Virus record (IMG/VR): IMGVR_UViG_3300043499_000049 | Span: 1 to 41,233 of that record | DNA: 41,233 bases | Origin: a virus | Direction: 5' to 3' (one strand) | Part shown: piece after piece, positions 24,075 to 32,880 of the stretch | How positions within the stretch are numbered: position 1 is the stretch's first letter | How the letters are laid out: the number at the start of each line of letters is the position of its first letter | Translations under genes and position numbers: made by a program | Notes under the pieces: model-generated | The model's input: only the letters and a program-made list of their open reading frames with translations | What the model was told of the DNA's origin: nothing | The model's database searches: none

Positions 24075-25232
24075 ATGCCGCGCAACGGGTCAGGTCAGTT
24101 TCTCCTTCCGCCAGCCACCAACCCGGTGGTGCCGGACACCATCATCTCGACGGGGTGGGCGAACCCGACGCTGGCCGACATCGCCAATGCGTTGAGCACG
24201 TCGATCGCCACTGACGGGCAGACGGTGCCCACGGCGAACCTGCCGATGGGCGGGAAGAACCATACCAACGTCGGGCAGGCGCAGACGCTGACGCAGTACG
24301 CGCGGGCCGACCAGGTGCAGGGGTGGACGCTCAACATCGTGGCGGGTGTGGCGGCGGATGTCACCGGCACCAAGTACACCGGCACGGTGCCGTTCGGGAT
24401 CGGCAACGGCGCGGTCGCCATTCCCACGCTGATGCCGATCCTGTTCGTGCCCTCGGTGAGTAATGGCGGACCCTCGACGCTCGCGCTGAACGGCGGGGCG
24501 GAAGTCACCATCCTCAATCAGAACCTGACGCAACTCAGCGTCGGGCAGATCAAGGCCGGACGCCCGTATGCGCTGGCGTTCCTCGCGGGCAACTGGATTC
24601 TCGTCACCAACACCATCGAGTTGACGCAGTTGAATGGGCTGTACCTGCAGCTCGCTGGTGGCACGATGTCGGGCGCGATCGTCCTGCCGGACCCACCCGC
24701 GCTACCGACTCACGCCGCGAACCGTGCGTACGTCGATGCGGCGGTGGTCGGTGGCACGGCGGGCGTGGCGTCGTTCAACACGCGCACGGGTGCGGTCACG
24801 CAACTGTCTAGCGACATCACCAACGCGCTAACCTACACCCCGGCCAACAAGGCGGGGGAGGCTTTCGGCGGCGCCATCTCCGCGCCGGGTAGCTCGACGT
24901 TTACGCGCATCGTCACGACGGACATCAACACCTTGCCCGTCACGCCCGCCACCACGGGTGCGGTGAGTCTCGACGCCTCGGCGGCGCAGAACGTAATCAT
25001 TCCCATGACCGGCAATATCACGCTGACGATCACCAACCCGCCAAGCTCGGGCAACATCATGCGCTTCATGCTGTTCAATACCACCGGGCGCACGGTCACT
25101 TGGCCCCCATCGACGCTGTGGCCGCTGCCCCTGAGCACGGCCCCGGTCCTCGATGCGGGACCGCAGAAGTTCGCCGTCGTCGTCCTCGCATGGTCCGGCG
25201 CGGTGTGGGTCGGTAATGCGGCGGTGTACTGA
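24075..25232 (+). CDS. Tail fibre / receptor-binding protein
   Basis: A 385-residue protein. The first 60 residues (GQFLLPPATNPVVPDTIISTG, then WANPTLADIANALSTSI and TANLPMGGKNHTNVG, each given in part) are a well-known phage tail-fibre N-terminal pattern that attaches to the virion. Residues about 190-250 contain the GGTMSGAIVLPDPPALPTHA-type repeat and ANRAYVDAAV of fibre shafts. The C-terminal 130 residues are beta-rich and end in VWVGNAAVY, the likely receptor-binding tip. Start follows ATAGGAACCACC. Confidence 0.85.
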   Translation: MPRNGSGQFLLPPATNPVVPDTIISTGWANPTLADIANALSTSIATDGQTVPTANLPMGGKNHTNVGQAQTLTQYARADQVQGWTLNIVAGVAADVTGTKYTGTVPFGIGNGAVAIPTLMPILFVPSVSNGGPSTLALNGGAEVTILNQNLTQLSVGQIKAGRPYALAFLAGNWILVTNTIELTQLNGLYLQLAGGTMSGAIVLPDPPALPTHAANRAYVDAAVVGGTAGVASFNTRTGAVTQLSSDITNALTYTPANKAGEAFGGAISAPGSSTFTRIVTTDINTLPVTPATTGAVSLDASAAQNVIIPMTGNITLTITNPPSSGNIMRFMLFNTTGRTVTWPPSTLWPLPLSTAPVLDAGPQKFAVVVLAWSGAVWVGNAAVY

Positions 25233-27670
25233 TGCCCGTAGTCCGTCTTAGCTTCTCCGGGTATCAATCCTCCAACGAGAACGGCGGGGGGAATCACGCA
25301 TGGACTAACGTAGCTGGCGCGGGGTCATCCTCTGCGGGCGCGGGCGCGTACTCCAACCGCGACCCGAACTCGGCGGACATGAACTGGATTCGCTCGCAGG
25401 GCGACGGCGCACGCGGCAGCGCCACGATCCCACCGGGGTCCATCGTCAAGGGCATCGTCGTCGGCTTCCAGGTCCGCTGCGCGGGCGGCAACCAGACCGG
25501 CGGTGTGTACGACGTAGGCATCTTCAAGGCCGGGGCGCTGGTCGCATCGAAGGCGGGCAGCATCGGCAACGGCGCGTCGGTGGGGCCGTTCGGATCGAGC
25601 ACCGACCTGTGGGGATTGGGCGCGCTCGCCACGCCGACGTACTTCACCAATATGTATTTCGGTGTCCATCCGAACTTCCCGAACATCACGTCCGAGATTC
25701 TGGTGTCGGCGTGGGACGGGTACATGGACATCTACTACGACGACCCGGTGCCCACCCCGGCGTCGATCAGCGTCGGTGCGGGCAACAATCAGTCGGCGGT
25801 CATTAACACACAGTTCGCGCAGCAGCTTTACGCGATCGTGCGTGACCAGGGCGGCGTGCCGATGCCGGGGATCAGCGTCACCTTCACGCTGCCCGCGTCG
25901 GGTGCGTCGGGTGGGTTCAACAGCGCGGGCGGACCTAAGACAGCGACGGCGACCACGAATTCGTCGGGCGGTGCGGTGTCGCCGTTCTTCTTCGCCAATG
26001 CGACGACGGGCAACTGGCAACCCGTGGCGGATGTCACCGGCTCAAGCCCGCTCATCTTCACGTTGTTCCAAGCAACGAACAGCCCGGTGCCGCCGGTGCT
26101 GGTGCCGACCACGATCAGCAAGCTCTTGGGCGATGGGCAGCAGGCAGCAGTGGGCACCGCGTTCGCCGTGCAGCAGAAGGTCAAGGTGTTCGATCAGTTC
26201 GTCCACGCGATGAACAACGTCGAGATCACTTGGCCGGTGCCAGGCTCGGGGCCGCGCGGGACGTACGCGGGCGGCACCCCGGCGCACACGTTCACCGACA
26301 TCAACGGCATCGCCACGGCGCCGGTGCTGACGGCGAACCTGACCTCCGGGGCGTGGACGGAGGCAGCGTTCCCCACCGGGTTCGCGGCGGTGGTGGCGTC
26401 GTTCGGGTTCACCAACCTGGCGAACAACGCACCGCCCACCGCGACCACGCTGCAGGTGGTGCAGGGTAACAATCAGTCGGCGGCGCTGAGTACCAACTTC
26501 GCCGTGCCTATCCAGATCAAGGTGCTGGATCAGTACAGTTCACCCGTCGCGGGTGTGTCCGTAACGGGTACGATCCCCTCGGCTGCGAACGGTGCCTTCG
26601 TGTCGGGCGGTGGGCAGGTAGGTGTGGCTGTCACCAACGCGTCCGGTATCGCGGGATTCGGACAGATCACAGCGGGCGGCGTGGTCAGCGCCGGGTGGAA
26701 TCTCTCCATGACCGCTACAGGTACCGGCGGTGTCAGCGTCGGGACGTTCAAGAACGTCGATGCCGTCATCCCGATGGTGCTGGAAATCGCAGGCGGCAAC
26801 AACCAGATCGCCACACCGAATACTGCGTTCGCGCAACCGCTGCGGGTGCGGGTCACGAACGGACTCGGCAACGGTATCCAGAATTACGGGGTCACGTTCA
26901 CCGCGCCGGGCAGTAGCGCGAGCTGCACGTTCACCGGCGGCGTGTCCAGCCTGCTCGTGCTCACCGACATCAACGGTTACGCGCAGACGACGGCGACCGC
27001 GAACGCCAACGAGGGGACGTACAACGTCACGGTGTCTGCGTCCGGGCTGACCTCGATCACGTTCGCCATGCAGAACGGGAACACCTACGCGGCGGAAGTC
27101 TGCACCGCGTTCGTCGTCACCGGCGGCGGCATCAACGTCGCGGGCAGCGGCGTCGGTACCTCCCCAACCGCGTGGTCGAACCCAAGCAGTTGCATCGCGA
27201 CGGCGGGCGGCGGATCGTTCGCGGCCAACCGCGAGCAGCCGCCGAACAGCAACCGCTCGCAGACGTTGCAGCCTTCACCGATCCCGGCCAACTGGACCGC
27301 GATCCCGAACGACGCCAAGATCACGCAGGTCAAATTGTCGTTCTCCGCACGCGGGGTTAACGCCACGGGCACGTTCGGTACGCTGTTCACATCGTTCTCC
27401 GGGATGACCGGGGGCGCATCGCAGTCGGTAGTCGGCATCACCACGGCGTTCGCCAACTTCACCCGCACCATCACCCCGCTCGCGCTCACCACTGCCGCCG
27501 ACCTCAAGGTAGCGGGCGTGGGGTGGAATTTCGTCAACGCCCCGGCGTCCGGCACCGGGGCGGGCACCGGGTTCGACATCAATGGGGTTACAGTATCGGT
27601 CTGCTACCAGACGGTGATCCCGCCGCCTACGCAGCCCGCCGTGCCTCCGCTGTTGCTGTGCGGAAACTGA
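25232..27670 (+). CDS. Surface protein with four Ig-like (Big_1) repeats
   Basis: An 812-residue protein whose ATG overlaps the fibre stop (TGATG). Residues 1-170 form an N-terminal domain; four repeats of about 110 residues begin near 176, 292, 404 and 515, each with a GNNQ/GDGQ...FA..L...V.D..G pattern and ending in a TxxG.A strand, typical of bacterial Ig-like group 1 domains. Residues about 624-812 are a separate C-terminal domain with a WTAIPNDAKITQVKLSFSA strand pattern echoed near the N-terminus. Such domains on phage virions bind host surfaces weakly. It probably acts with the fibre. Confidence 0.8.
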   Translation: MPVVRLSFSGYQSSNENGGGNHAWTNVAGAGSSSAGAGAYSNRDPNSADMNWIRSQGDGARGSATIPPGSIVKGIVVGFQVRCAGGNQTGGVYDVGIFKAGALVASKAGSIGNGASVGPFGSSTDLWGLGALATPTYFTNMYFGVHPNFPNITSEILVSAWDGYMDIYYDDPVPTPASISVGAGNNQSAVINTQFAQQLYAIVRDQGGVPMPGISVTFTLPASGASGGFNSAGGPKTATATTNSSGGAVSPFFFANATTGNWQPVADVTGSSPLIFTLFQATNSPVPPVLVPTTISKLLGDGQQAAVGTAFAVQQKVKVFDQFVHAMNNVEITWPVPGSGPRGTYAGGTPAHTFTDINGIATAPVLTANLTSGAWTEAAFPTGFAAVVASFGFTNLANNAPPTATTLQVVQGNNQSAALSTNFAVPIQIKVLDQYSSPVAGVSVTGTIPSAANGAFVSGGGQVGVAVTNASGIAGFGQITAGGVVSAGWNLSMTATGTGGVSVGTFKNVDAVIPMVLEIAGGNNQIATPNTAFAQPLRVRVTNGLGNGIQNYGVTFTAPGSSASCTFTGGVSSLLVLTDINGYAQTTATANANEGTYNVTVSASGLTSITFAMQNGNTYAAEVCTAFVVTGGGINVAGSGVGTSPTAWSNPSSCIATAGGGSFAANREQPPNSNRSQTLQPSPIPANWTAIPNDAKITQVKLSFSARGVNATGTFGTLFTSFSGMTGGASQSVVGITTAFANFTRTITPLALTTAADLKVAGVGWNFVNAPASGTGAGTGFDINGVTVSVCYQTVIPPPTQPAVPPLLLCGN

Positions 27671-27682
27671 AAGGACGAGACG

Positions 27683-28399
27683 ATGCGTGCAACGGTGGCA
27701 GTCCTGATGCTTGCGCTGACCGGGTGTCAGACCACGATGGACCCGAACTACGCGATCCAGCTGGAGAGCTACCGGCTGACCATCACGTCGCAGCGCGAGG
27801 TCGATGTCGCCAAGGCCCGCGCGGAGGAAGCGCGCTACAACGCCATCGCGGAGATTGCGGTCAAGGGCGATCTGGTGTCGCGGCAGACGGCGATCCTCGC
27901 GCTGGCGCTGTCCGGGCGCGAGGGTGTCGCCGCGCAGCCGGTGCCGGTGCAGTTGCCGCGCATCCCTGAGTCGCAGGAGGACCGCGCGCTCAAGTGGGCT
28001 GCGATCTTCGCGGGGCCGACCATCGCCATAGCTCAAGGGTGGTTCGGGTATAAACTCGGAGTGGCGCAGAGCAACAATCAGGCAAGCACCACGATAGCGT
28101 CCTACAACGCACTAGGCGCGACGGCGATTGCGGGCTACGGCGCGAACCGCGACATTGCCAATGCTGGATTCATCACGGTGAGCGACATCGCCACCGCGCT
28201 CAAGCCGACCACGCCGGTCATCCCCAGCATCACCATCAACGGGAACGGCGTGGTCGGTGATGGGTCATATACGGGCGACAACTCGGGCACCAACTCCGCC
28301 AACCAAGGCATCATCCGGCAAAAGAGTCCCGACACCATCACCCGCACCTGCACGGGCGGCACCACTGATGCCGCTGGCAGTACGAACGCCAACTGTTAA
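27683..28399 (+). CDS. Lipoprotein with internal hydrophobic segment (spanin candidate)
   Basis: A 238-residue protein with a signal peptide and lipobox LTGC (residues 12-15), so it is lipidated at C15. Residues 35-75 are helical and charged; a hydrophobic segment at about 107-125 (WAAIFAGPTIAIAQGWFG) could cross the inner membrane; the remainder is Thr/Asn/Gly-rich. A lipobox together with a transmembrane segment recalls unimolecular spanins that fuse membranes at lysis, but in those the segment is C-terminal, so this is tentative. ATG 27683 follows AAAGGACGAGACG. Confidence 0.6.
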   Translation: MRATVAVLMLALTGCQTTMDPNYAIQLESYRLTITSQREVDVAKARAEEARYNAIAEIAVKGDLVSRQTAILALALSGREGVAAQPVPVQLPRIPESQEDRALKWAAIFAGPTIAIAQGWFGYKLGVAQSNNQASTTIASYNALGATAIAGYGANRDIANAGFITVSDIATALKPTTPVIPSITINGNGVVGDGSYTGDNSGTNSANQGIIRQKSPDTITRTCTGGTTDAAGSTNANC

Positions 28400-28408
28400 G
28401 GAGTCACC

Positions 28409-28918
28409 ATGAATCCGATCTTCGCTCTCATCGTCCCACTGTCCGGCAACCTGCCGGTCGATCCAGGTTTCGGTGTCCCCGGTTTCGGCGGACGCCCCGA
28501 TCAAGGGCTTCCCGGCTACGGACATCCCGATCAAGGACTTCCCGGTCACGGTCACCCCGGCAATGCGCTGCCGATCGCGCCGGTGCGCCCGTCGCCGCCC
28601 ATCGTCCTGCCGCCGGGAATGTGGCCCCCGTCGCTGCCGCCGGGAACGAACCTGCCCGACAACTCGTTGCCGGCGCCGTTGCCGGGACACCCAGCGCACC
28701 CCATCGTCATCCCGCCCGACCCGTCGATCGGCATCAGCCTGCCGATCTACCTGCCGCAGCTCCCGCCGGGGTCCGCGCTGCTGATCGCGCTGCCGCAAGC
28801 GCAGCCGAAGGATGACGACCCGCTGAACGCGAAGCCGGCGATCCTGGTGCAGTCGGGCAAGAAGCCGGTGCTGGTCTACGTCAGCACGGGTGCATCCCCA
28901 AAGTCATCGTACGAATAA
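28409..28918 (+). CDS. Proline-rich repeat protein
   Basis: A 169-residue protein begins MNPIFALIVP. Residues 28-60 repeat a G-x-PDQGLPG unit (27-bp tandem repeat in the DNA), followed by a Pro-rich region (about 65-150) and a short C-terminal strand KPVLVYVSTG. Similar Pro-rich PDQGLPG proteins occur near the end of the late operon in several phages; I do not know their role. The start follows AAGGAGTCACC. Confidence 0.68.
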   Translation: MNPIFALIVPLSGNLPVDPGFGVPGFGGRPDQGLPGYGHPDQGLPGHGHPGNALPIAPVRPSPPIVLPPGMWPPSLPPGTNLPDNSLPAPLPGHPAHPIVIPPDPSIGISLPIYLPQLPPGSALLIALPQAQPKDDDPLNAKPAILVQSGKKPVLVYVSTGASPKSSYE

Positions 28919-28929
28919 CAGGAGGACAC

Positions 28930-29154
28930 ATGACGAACCAACACAAACCCGAATCCGATTACCCGCCGCAGTCGCCGGACGACAAGACGGACCTGCAAAA
29001 CCAGATGGCGCAGGACTTCAACAAGCTCGCGGACGAGGACGATAAGGACAAGAAAGGCAAGAAAAAGGGCAAGGTCTACACGGAAGATCCGAACGACCCG
29101 GCCTACGTCGAGCCGCGCCTGCGCCCCGATTGGACGCCGGATCAGCCTGGCTGA
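28930..29154 (+). CDS. Small charged protein at end of late operon
   Basis: A 74-residue hydrophilic protein begins MTNQHKPESD after a strong AGGAGGACAC ribosome-binding site. The middle is Asp/Lys-rich (EDDKDKKGKKKGK) and the C-terminus Pro-rich; it is probably disordered. It is the last gene of the rightward arm. No family is recognised. Confidence 0.6.
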   Translation: MTNQHKPESDYPPQSPDDKTDLQNQMAQDFNKLADEDDKDKKGKKKGKVYTEDPNDPAYVEPRLRPDWTPDQPG

Positions 29155-29167
29155 CCGCGCACCGCCC

Positions 29168-29204
29168 CGGACGTGCATCCCAAGCGGTACGGGGTGCGCG
29201 TCCG
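29168..29204. terminator. 14-bp stem-loop between convergent arms
   Basis: CGGACGTGCATCCC pairs with GGGGTGCGCGTCCG (two G-U pairs) around a 9-nt loop. It lies in the 57-bp gap where the two arms meet. There is no U-run, so it may block the polymerase in both directions with or without Rho, or protect mRNA ends. Confidence 0.5.
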
Positions 29205-29211
29205 GCACCGA

Positions 29212-29289
29212 TTAATCGTCGCCCCCGAACAGCCCGCACAGCAGCACCACCCAGCACGCGACCAGGAACCACCAGAACAAGTCGATCAC
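29212..29289 (-). CDS. Tiny 25-residue membrane ORF, GTGA-coupled
   Basis: GTG 29289 overlaps the stop of the 41-residue ORF (GTGA). The 25 residues comprise an aromatic-rich hydrophobic helix (FWWFLVACWVVLLCGLF) and an acidic GGDD end. It resembles the 24-residue ORF at 40838 in layout. It is the last ORF of the leftward arm. Likely a single-pass membrane peptide of unknown role. Confidence 0.5.
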   Translation of the reverse strand: MIDLFWWFLVACWVVLLCGLFGGDD

Positions 29290-29411
29290 CAGTTCACCAC
29301 CCCGGAGTCGGTGAGGTACAGGCCGATCAGCACGATCAGCAACGCGCCGATCAGCACACACAGGCCGATCAGCCCGATCTCGAACGGTGACTGCGGACCA
29401 TCGGGCTTCAT
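29286..29411 (-). CDS. Small 41-residue membrane protein, coupled to primase gene
   Basis: ATG 29411 overlaps the stop of the primase-helicase gene (ATGA). The protein has one strong helix at about residues 13-32 (LIGLCVLIGALLIVLIGLYL) between a polar N-terminus and a short tail. Together with the 25-residue ORF it fills the gap to the convergent junction exactly, which argues for real genes. A holin-like role is possible but unproven. Confidence 0.55.
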   Translation of the reverse strand: MKPDGPQSPFEIGLIGLCVLIGALLIVLIGLYLTDSGVVNW

Positions 29412-31408
29412 ATGGCGGGTGTCCCAGTTGGATACAGGTCGATCACCTGTGCGCTCGGATTGCCTGTGGTGGGGATGCGGTAACCGTTCACGTTCTCAAC
29501 GGTGCCGCCGCGGACGACGATGCTCTGCTGACAGAAGTACTTCTCCCACCCGGTATTGATGCGCTTGATCGCCGCCGCCAAGTCGCGGTACATATGCGAC
29601 TTGCGCTTCCATGTCTCGATGCCTAGCGCCTCCATCAGTTCCTCGGATGTCTGGAAGCGGTAACTGACCCCGCTCACCATGATGATGCGGAAATTGTGCG
29701 CGTTGCTGAGAATGCGCTGCAGATCCGCGTCCCACGGTCCCACCTCCATGCGTGCCGCCTGCACCTCCTCGGTGGAGTCGGGCATCGCCCACCACTCGGT
29801 GCCGGCGTCATACACCGCTTGGGCCTCGGCCAGGAGTTGCAGCCGGTTGGCCGCGATCCAATCGGTGTCTATCTTGCCGCACGCGATCGGCCAGAAGCGG
29901 CGGTTGCCGGTCTGGTCACGCAGGAACCGCTCCTCGTTGGTGGTGCCGACCATGATGCTGCGCCGCGCCAAGACCTCGGTTACGGCGCCATAGGGCGGGC
30001 GGATGTGATCGGTCGCGGTCGAGATGATGCCCTTGATGTGGCTGGAGTCGCTGTAGTTCATCGAGGAGAGTTCCGCCAAGTCGATCAACCACCCGCGGTG
30101 CAGCGTCAGTGTGAAGTCCTTGTCCTGCACTTGGCTGTGCGTGGCGACGTATAGATCGTCCCCCGCGATCAGTTCAAGCGACATCGACTTCTTGATCCCC
30201 TGCTTGCCGACCAGGACGAGCATGGTGTCCACCTTGCACCCGGCGTCGTTGGCCCGCGCGATCGCGCTCACCAGCCAGTTGCGGCCCACCGCGCGGGTGT
30301 AGTCGGTATCCACCGTGCCCCACCCGCGCACGAACATATCCTCCAATCGGGGCTTCTTGTCCCACACCGGCAGCGACTCCAGCAGGGTATTGCGCTGCCA
30401 CCGCGGCTGCGCGGCGATCCAGCGCAGCGCGTCGAGCATGGTGCCCTTGGGGACGGTCATGCCCAACTTGCGCTGGAACCACACCTGCTCATCGAAAACG
30501 AACGCCTCGGTGAACGGCACCGGCGGCGGGCCGGTGAGGTAGATGTTGCCGCGCATCACATCGAAGTAGTAGCGGGTGGTGAACCGCTCATGCTTCTCGA
30601 GCACGATGCGGATGTTCGACACCGTGGGCAGCGCGGTCCCGGCCTTGTTGGTGGCCAGGCCGAAAAACTCGGCCACGCTCGCCCAATCCTCATCGAACTC
30701 GGACCCATCGACGCGGGGCAGATCCTCGAACGCGCGCTGATGGTCCGCCACGGGGATACCCATCAGCCAATCGTCCAGACCGGGGCCACGGCCGGGCAGT
30801 GGGGCCGGCAGCAGCACGAACGTCACCTTGATCCCCACGCGCAGGAGCGCCCGCCGGAACGAGCCGCCGGCGCGGTTCACGTCGGGGTTGGTGAGGATGT
30901 CGCCGTCGAGCACCACCTCGAGCAGATCCCCGGTCTGCAGCAGCTCACGGATCGCGGGGTGGACTTGGAAGATCCCGTTCTTGTCACGGCGCACGCCGCC
31001 GTTGCATCCCGGTATGCCGATCGCCGCCTTGAGCAGCATCTTGCCGGCGGCGACCGCCTTGAGTTCACCCTCCACGATCAGCAGCTTCTTGCGCTTATGC
31101 GCGCCCAGCGCCGCCCACGTCATGCCGCCCAGGATGTGCGGGTTCAAGTACGGGTAGGTGGCTGTCTCGGGCGGGAACTTGGCGGCGACCAGTTCGGAGG
31201 TGGAAGGCTGCGTGTACTTGCCCTGCTCGGGCGCCGGGTGGGCGAGGCGCACGCGGTGCATGAGCGGGTGCTGTCGGCCATCAGGTGTGTAGTACGGGAT
31301 CTTGAACCCGCTGATTGCGCCTGTGAAATCAACGGTGTCGGTCGCGTCGATGTCCTCGGGCAGCAAACCGGACGCGGCGAGCTTGTCGAGCATGAACTGG
31401 GATGGCAT
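29408..31408 (-). CDS. TOPRIM/VapE-type primase-helicase
   Basis: A 666-residue protein for replication initiation. The N-terminal part has a TOPRIM-like element LLIVEGELKAVAAGK (about residue 110), which in primases binds metal. The C-terminal half is virulence-associated-E-like (PF05272): Walker A GKQGIKKS (about residue 400), Walker B region GWLIDLAELSSM, then RRSIMVGTTNEERFLRD and GNRRFWPI. ATG 31408 follows CGAGGACACC; a TTG seven codons upstream is less likely. An operator-like site lies 33 bp upstream. It works with the helicase and polymerase encoded upstream. Confidence 0.88.
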   Translation of the reverse strand: MPSQFMLDKLAASGLLPEDIDATDTVDFTGAISGFKIPYYTPDGRQHPLMHRVRLAHPAPEQGKYTQPSTSELVAAKFPPETATYPYLNPHILGGMTWAALGAHKRKKLLIVEGELKAVAAGKMLLKAAIGIPGCNGGVRRDKNGIFQVHPAIRELLQTGDLLEVVLDGDILTNPDVNRAGGSFRRALLRVGIKVTFVLLPAPLPGRGPGLDDWLMGIPVADHQRAFEDLPRVDGSEFDEDWASVAEFFGLATNKAGTALPTVSNIRIVLEKHERFTTRYYFDVMRGNIYLTGPPPVPFTEAFVFDEQVWFQRKLGMTVPKGTMLDALRWIAAQPRWQRNTLLESLPVWDKKPRLEDMFVRGWGTVDTDYTRAVGRNWLVSAIARANDAGCKVDTMLVLVGKQGIKKSMSLELIAGDDLYVATHSQVQDKDFTLTLHRGWLIDLAELSSMNYSDSSHIKGIISTATDHIRPPYGAVTEVLARRSIMVGTTNEERFLRDQTGNRRFWPIACGKIDTDWIAANRLQLLAEAQAVYDAGTEWWAMPDSTEEVQAARMEVGPWDADLQRILSNAHNFRIIMVSGVSYRFQTSEELMEALGIETWKRKSHMYRDLAAAIKRINTGWEKYFCQQSIVVRGGTVENVNGYRIPTTGNPSAQVIDLYPTGTPAI

Positions 31409-31440
31409 GGTGTCCTCGGGGCGGACCAATCACGCTAGAT

Positions 31441-31456
31441 GAGAGTGGTCACTAAC
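31441..31456. promoter_or_regulatory. Operator-like palindrome upstream of primase gene
   Basis: GAGAGTGGTCACTAAC shares 13 of 16 bases with copy 1 at 4034, with a perfect CACTAAC arm. It lies in the 68-bp gap between the helicase stop and the primase start, a plausible regulatory point. Confidence 0.45.
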
Positions 31457-31476
31457 TACAATGGTCTAGTGACAAA

Positions 31477-32880
31477 TTAGGCGGGAACCACTACAGGTTG
31501 TGGTCGCCGCAGCAATGCTTTCAGCAGCAAACTTTGCGTCCGATCCTTGCTGCGGAGCACCTCCGCAACGTCCTCGTCCTTGGTACCGCGAGCCACCAAC
31601 GTATGCACGAACACCTGCCGCGCCGTGTTCCCCTGACGCCATACGCGCGCCGTCGCTTGCTCGTCCCACTCAAGGTTCCACGTCGGCCCGTACCAGATGA
31701 CGTGCATCGCGCTGCCCTGCAGGTTCAGCCCGTGCCCCGCCGATGCGGGGTGTGCGATCAGCACGGGAATCTCCCCTGCGTTGAACTCAGCGATGATGCG
31801 CGTGGTTGTCGTCTTGTTCTGGCCCGTGAGCAGAACCGCGCCGGGGACACTCGCCATCATGCGGTCCCGATCCGCGTCGTACTCGTACAGCAGGAGCGCG
31901 GGTTCGCCTTGCAGGTCGGCAACCAGATCATTCAGCCGCTCCAGCTTTTCGGTGTGGATAAACGCGGCGTCGTGCTGCTCATCATACGCAAAACCGTTCG
32001 CTATCTGGCGCAGCTTGTTGCCCTTTGCCGCCGCATTGGGCGATGAGATTTCCTCGCCGCTGTCGAGCGCCAAGTAGAACTCACGCTCGAACTTCTCATA
32101 CTGTCGCATCGCCTTGTCGGGCAGCGTGACCACGACTTCCTGGCGCACCAACTGCGGCATATGGAACTTGCCGAACGCATCGCTGTGCAGGATCAGCGGC
32201 TTCAGCTTCTCGTTGATATGCTCCGCCGCACCGGGACGCAGCACCCAGGTGTTGAACGTCGTGCCTGGCTTCTGCACCGGGTCGAAGTACGTCATGCGGT
32301 AGTGCGTGATGTACTTGCCTAGCGCACCGCCCATGTCGATGATGTACGCTTGCGTGAACAAGTCCTCGTACCCGCGCGGCGCGGGCGTCCCGGTCATAAT
32401 CACCCGGCGCCCGAACTCATGCAGGATCGCTTTGATGTTCTTGAAGCGCTTGCTGGTACCGTGGCGGAAGTAACTCGACTCGTCCACGATCAGCACGTCC
32501 GCGCCCACCTTGTCGAACTGACGCTCGAACGTGATCTTGTTCATCGGCACCAGCCAATCCAATCCCTCGGGCGTGCATACCAAGATGTCGGCGTTGCTGT
32601 CGCGCAGTATCTTGTCCTTCTTGGGGCCGTGCAGCACGTCGAGTGTCAGGTGCAGATGCGCCCACTTGCGTATCTCGTCGGGCCATACGTTCAACGCCAC
32701 CTGCATCGGCGCCACGATCAGCGCCCGCTTGAACATTCCCTTATCCTTGAGAATCTGCAGCATGGTCAGGACGCTGACGGTCTTGCCCAGCCCCGGCTTC
32801 CACACCAGCCCGGCGTGCATCGTGGTGAGCAGGAACTCGATGCCCTGCACCTGATAGTCATGGGGAACAAAAGTTTTCAT
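31477..32880 (-). CDS. SNF2/SF2 DNA helicase
   Basis: A 467-residue protein begins MKTFVPHDYQ. It uses ATP to move on or remodel DNA during replication or recombination. Motifs: Q-like HDYQVQGIEFL, Walker A PGLGKT (29-34), Walker B VDESS (132-136; S where DEAH proteins have A/H), motif III MTGTPAP, and the C-terminal SAGHGLNLQG and QATARVWRQGN (motifs V-VI), as in SNF2 family proteins. ATG overlaps the nuclease stop (ATGA). The frame is open far upstream into the nuclease gene, but that part is a shadow. Confidence 0.9.
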   Translation of the reverse strand: MKTFVPHDYQVQGIEFLLTTMHAGLVWKPGLGKTVSVLTMLQILKDKGMFKRALIVAPMQVALNVWPDEIRKWAHLHLTLDVLHGPKKDKILRDSNADILVCTPEGLDWLVPMNKITFERQFDKVGADVLIVDESSYFRHGTSKRFKNIKAILHEFGRRVIMTGTPAPRGYEDLFTQAYIIDMGGALGKYITHYRMTYFDPVQKPGTTFNTWVLRPGAAEHINEKLKPLILHSDAFGKFHMPQLVRQEVVVTLPDKAMRQYEKFEREFYLALDSGEEISSPNAAAKGNKLRQIANGFAYDEQHDAAFIHTEKLERLNDLVADLQGEPALLLYEYDADRDRMMASVPGAVLLTGQNKTTTTRIIAEFNAGEIPVLIAHPASAGHGLNLQGSAMHVIWYGPTWNLEWDEQATARVWRQGNTARQVFVHTLVARGTKDEDVAEVLRSKDRTQSLLLKALLRRPQPVVVPA

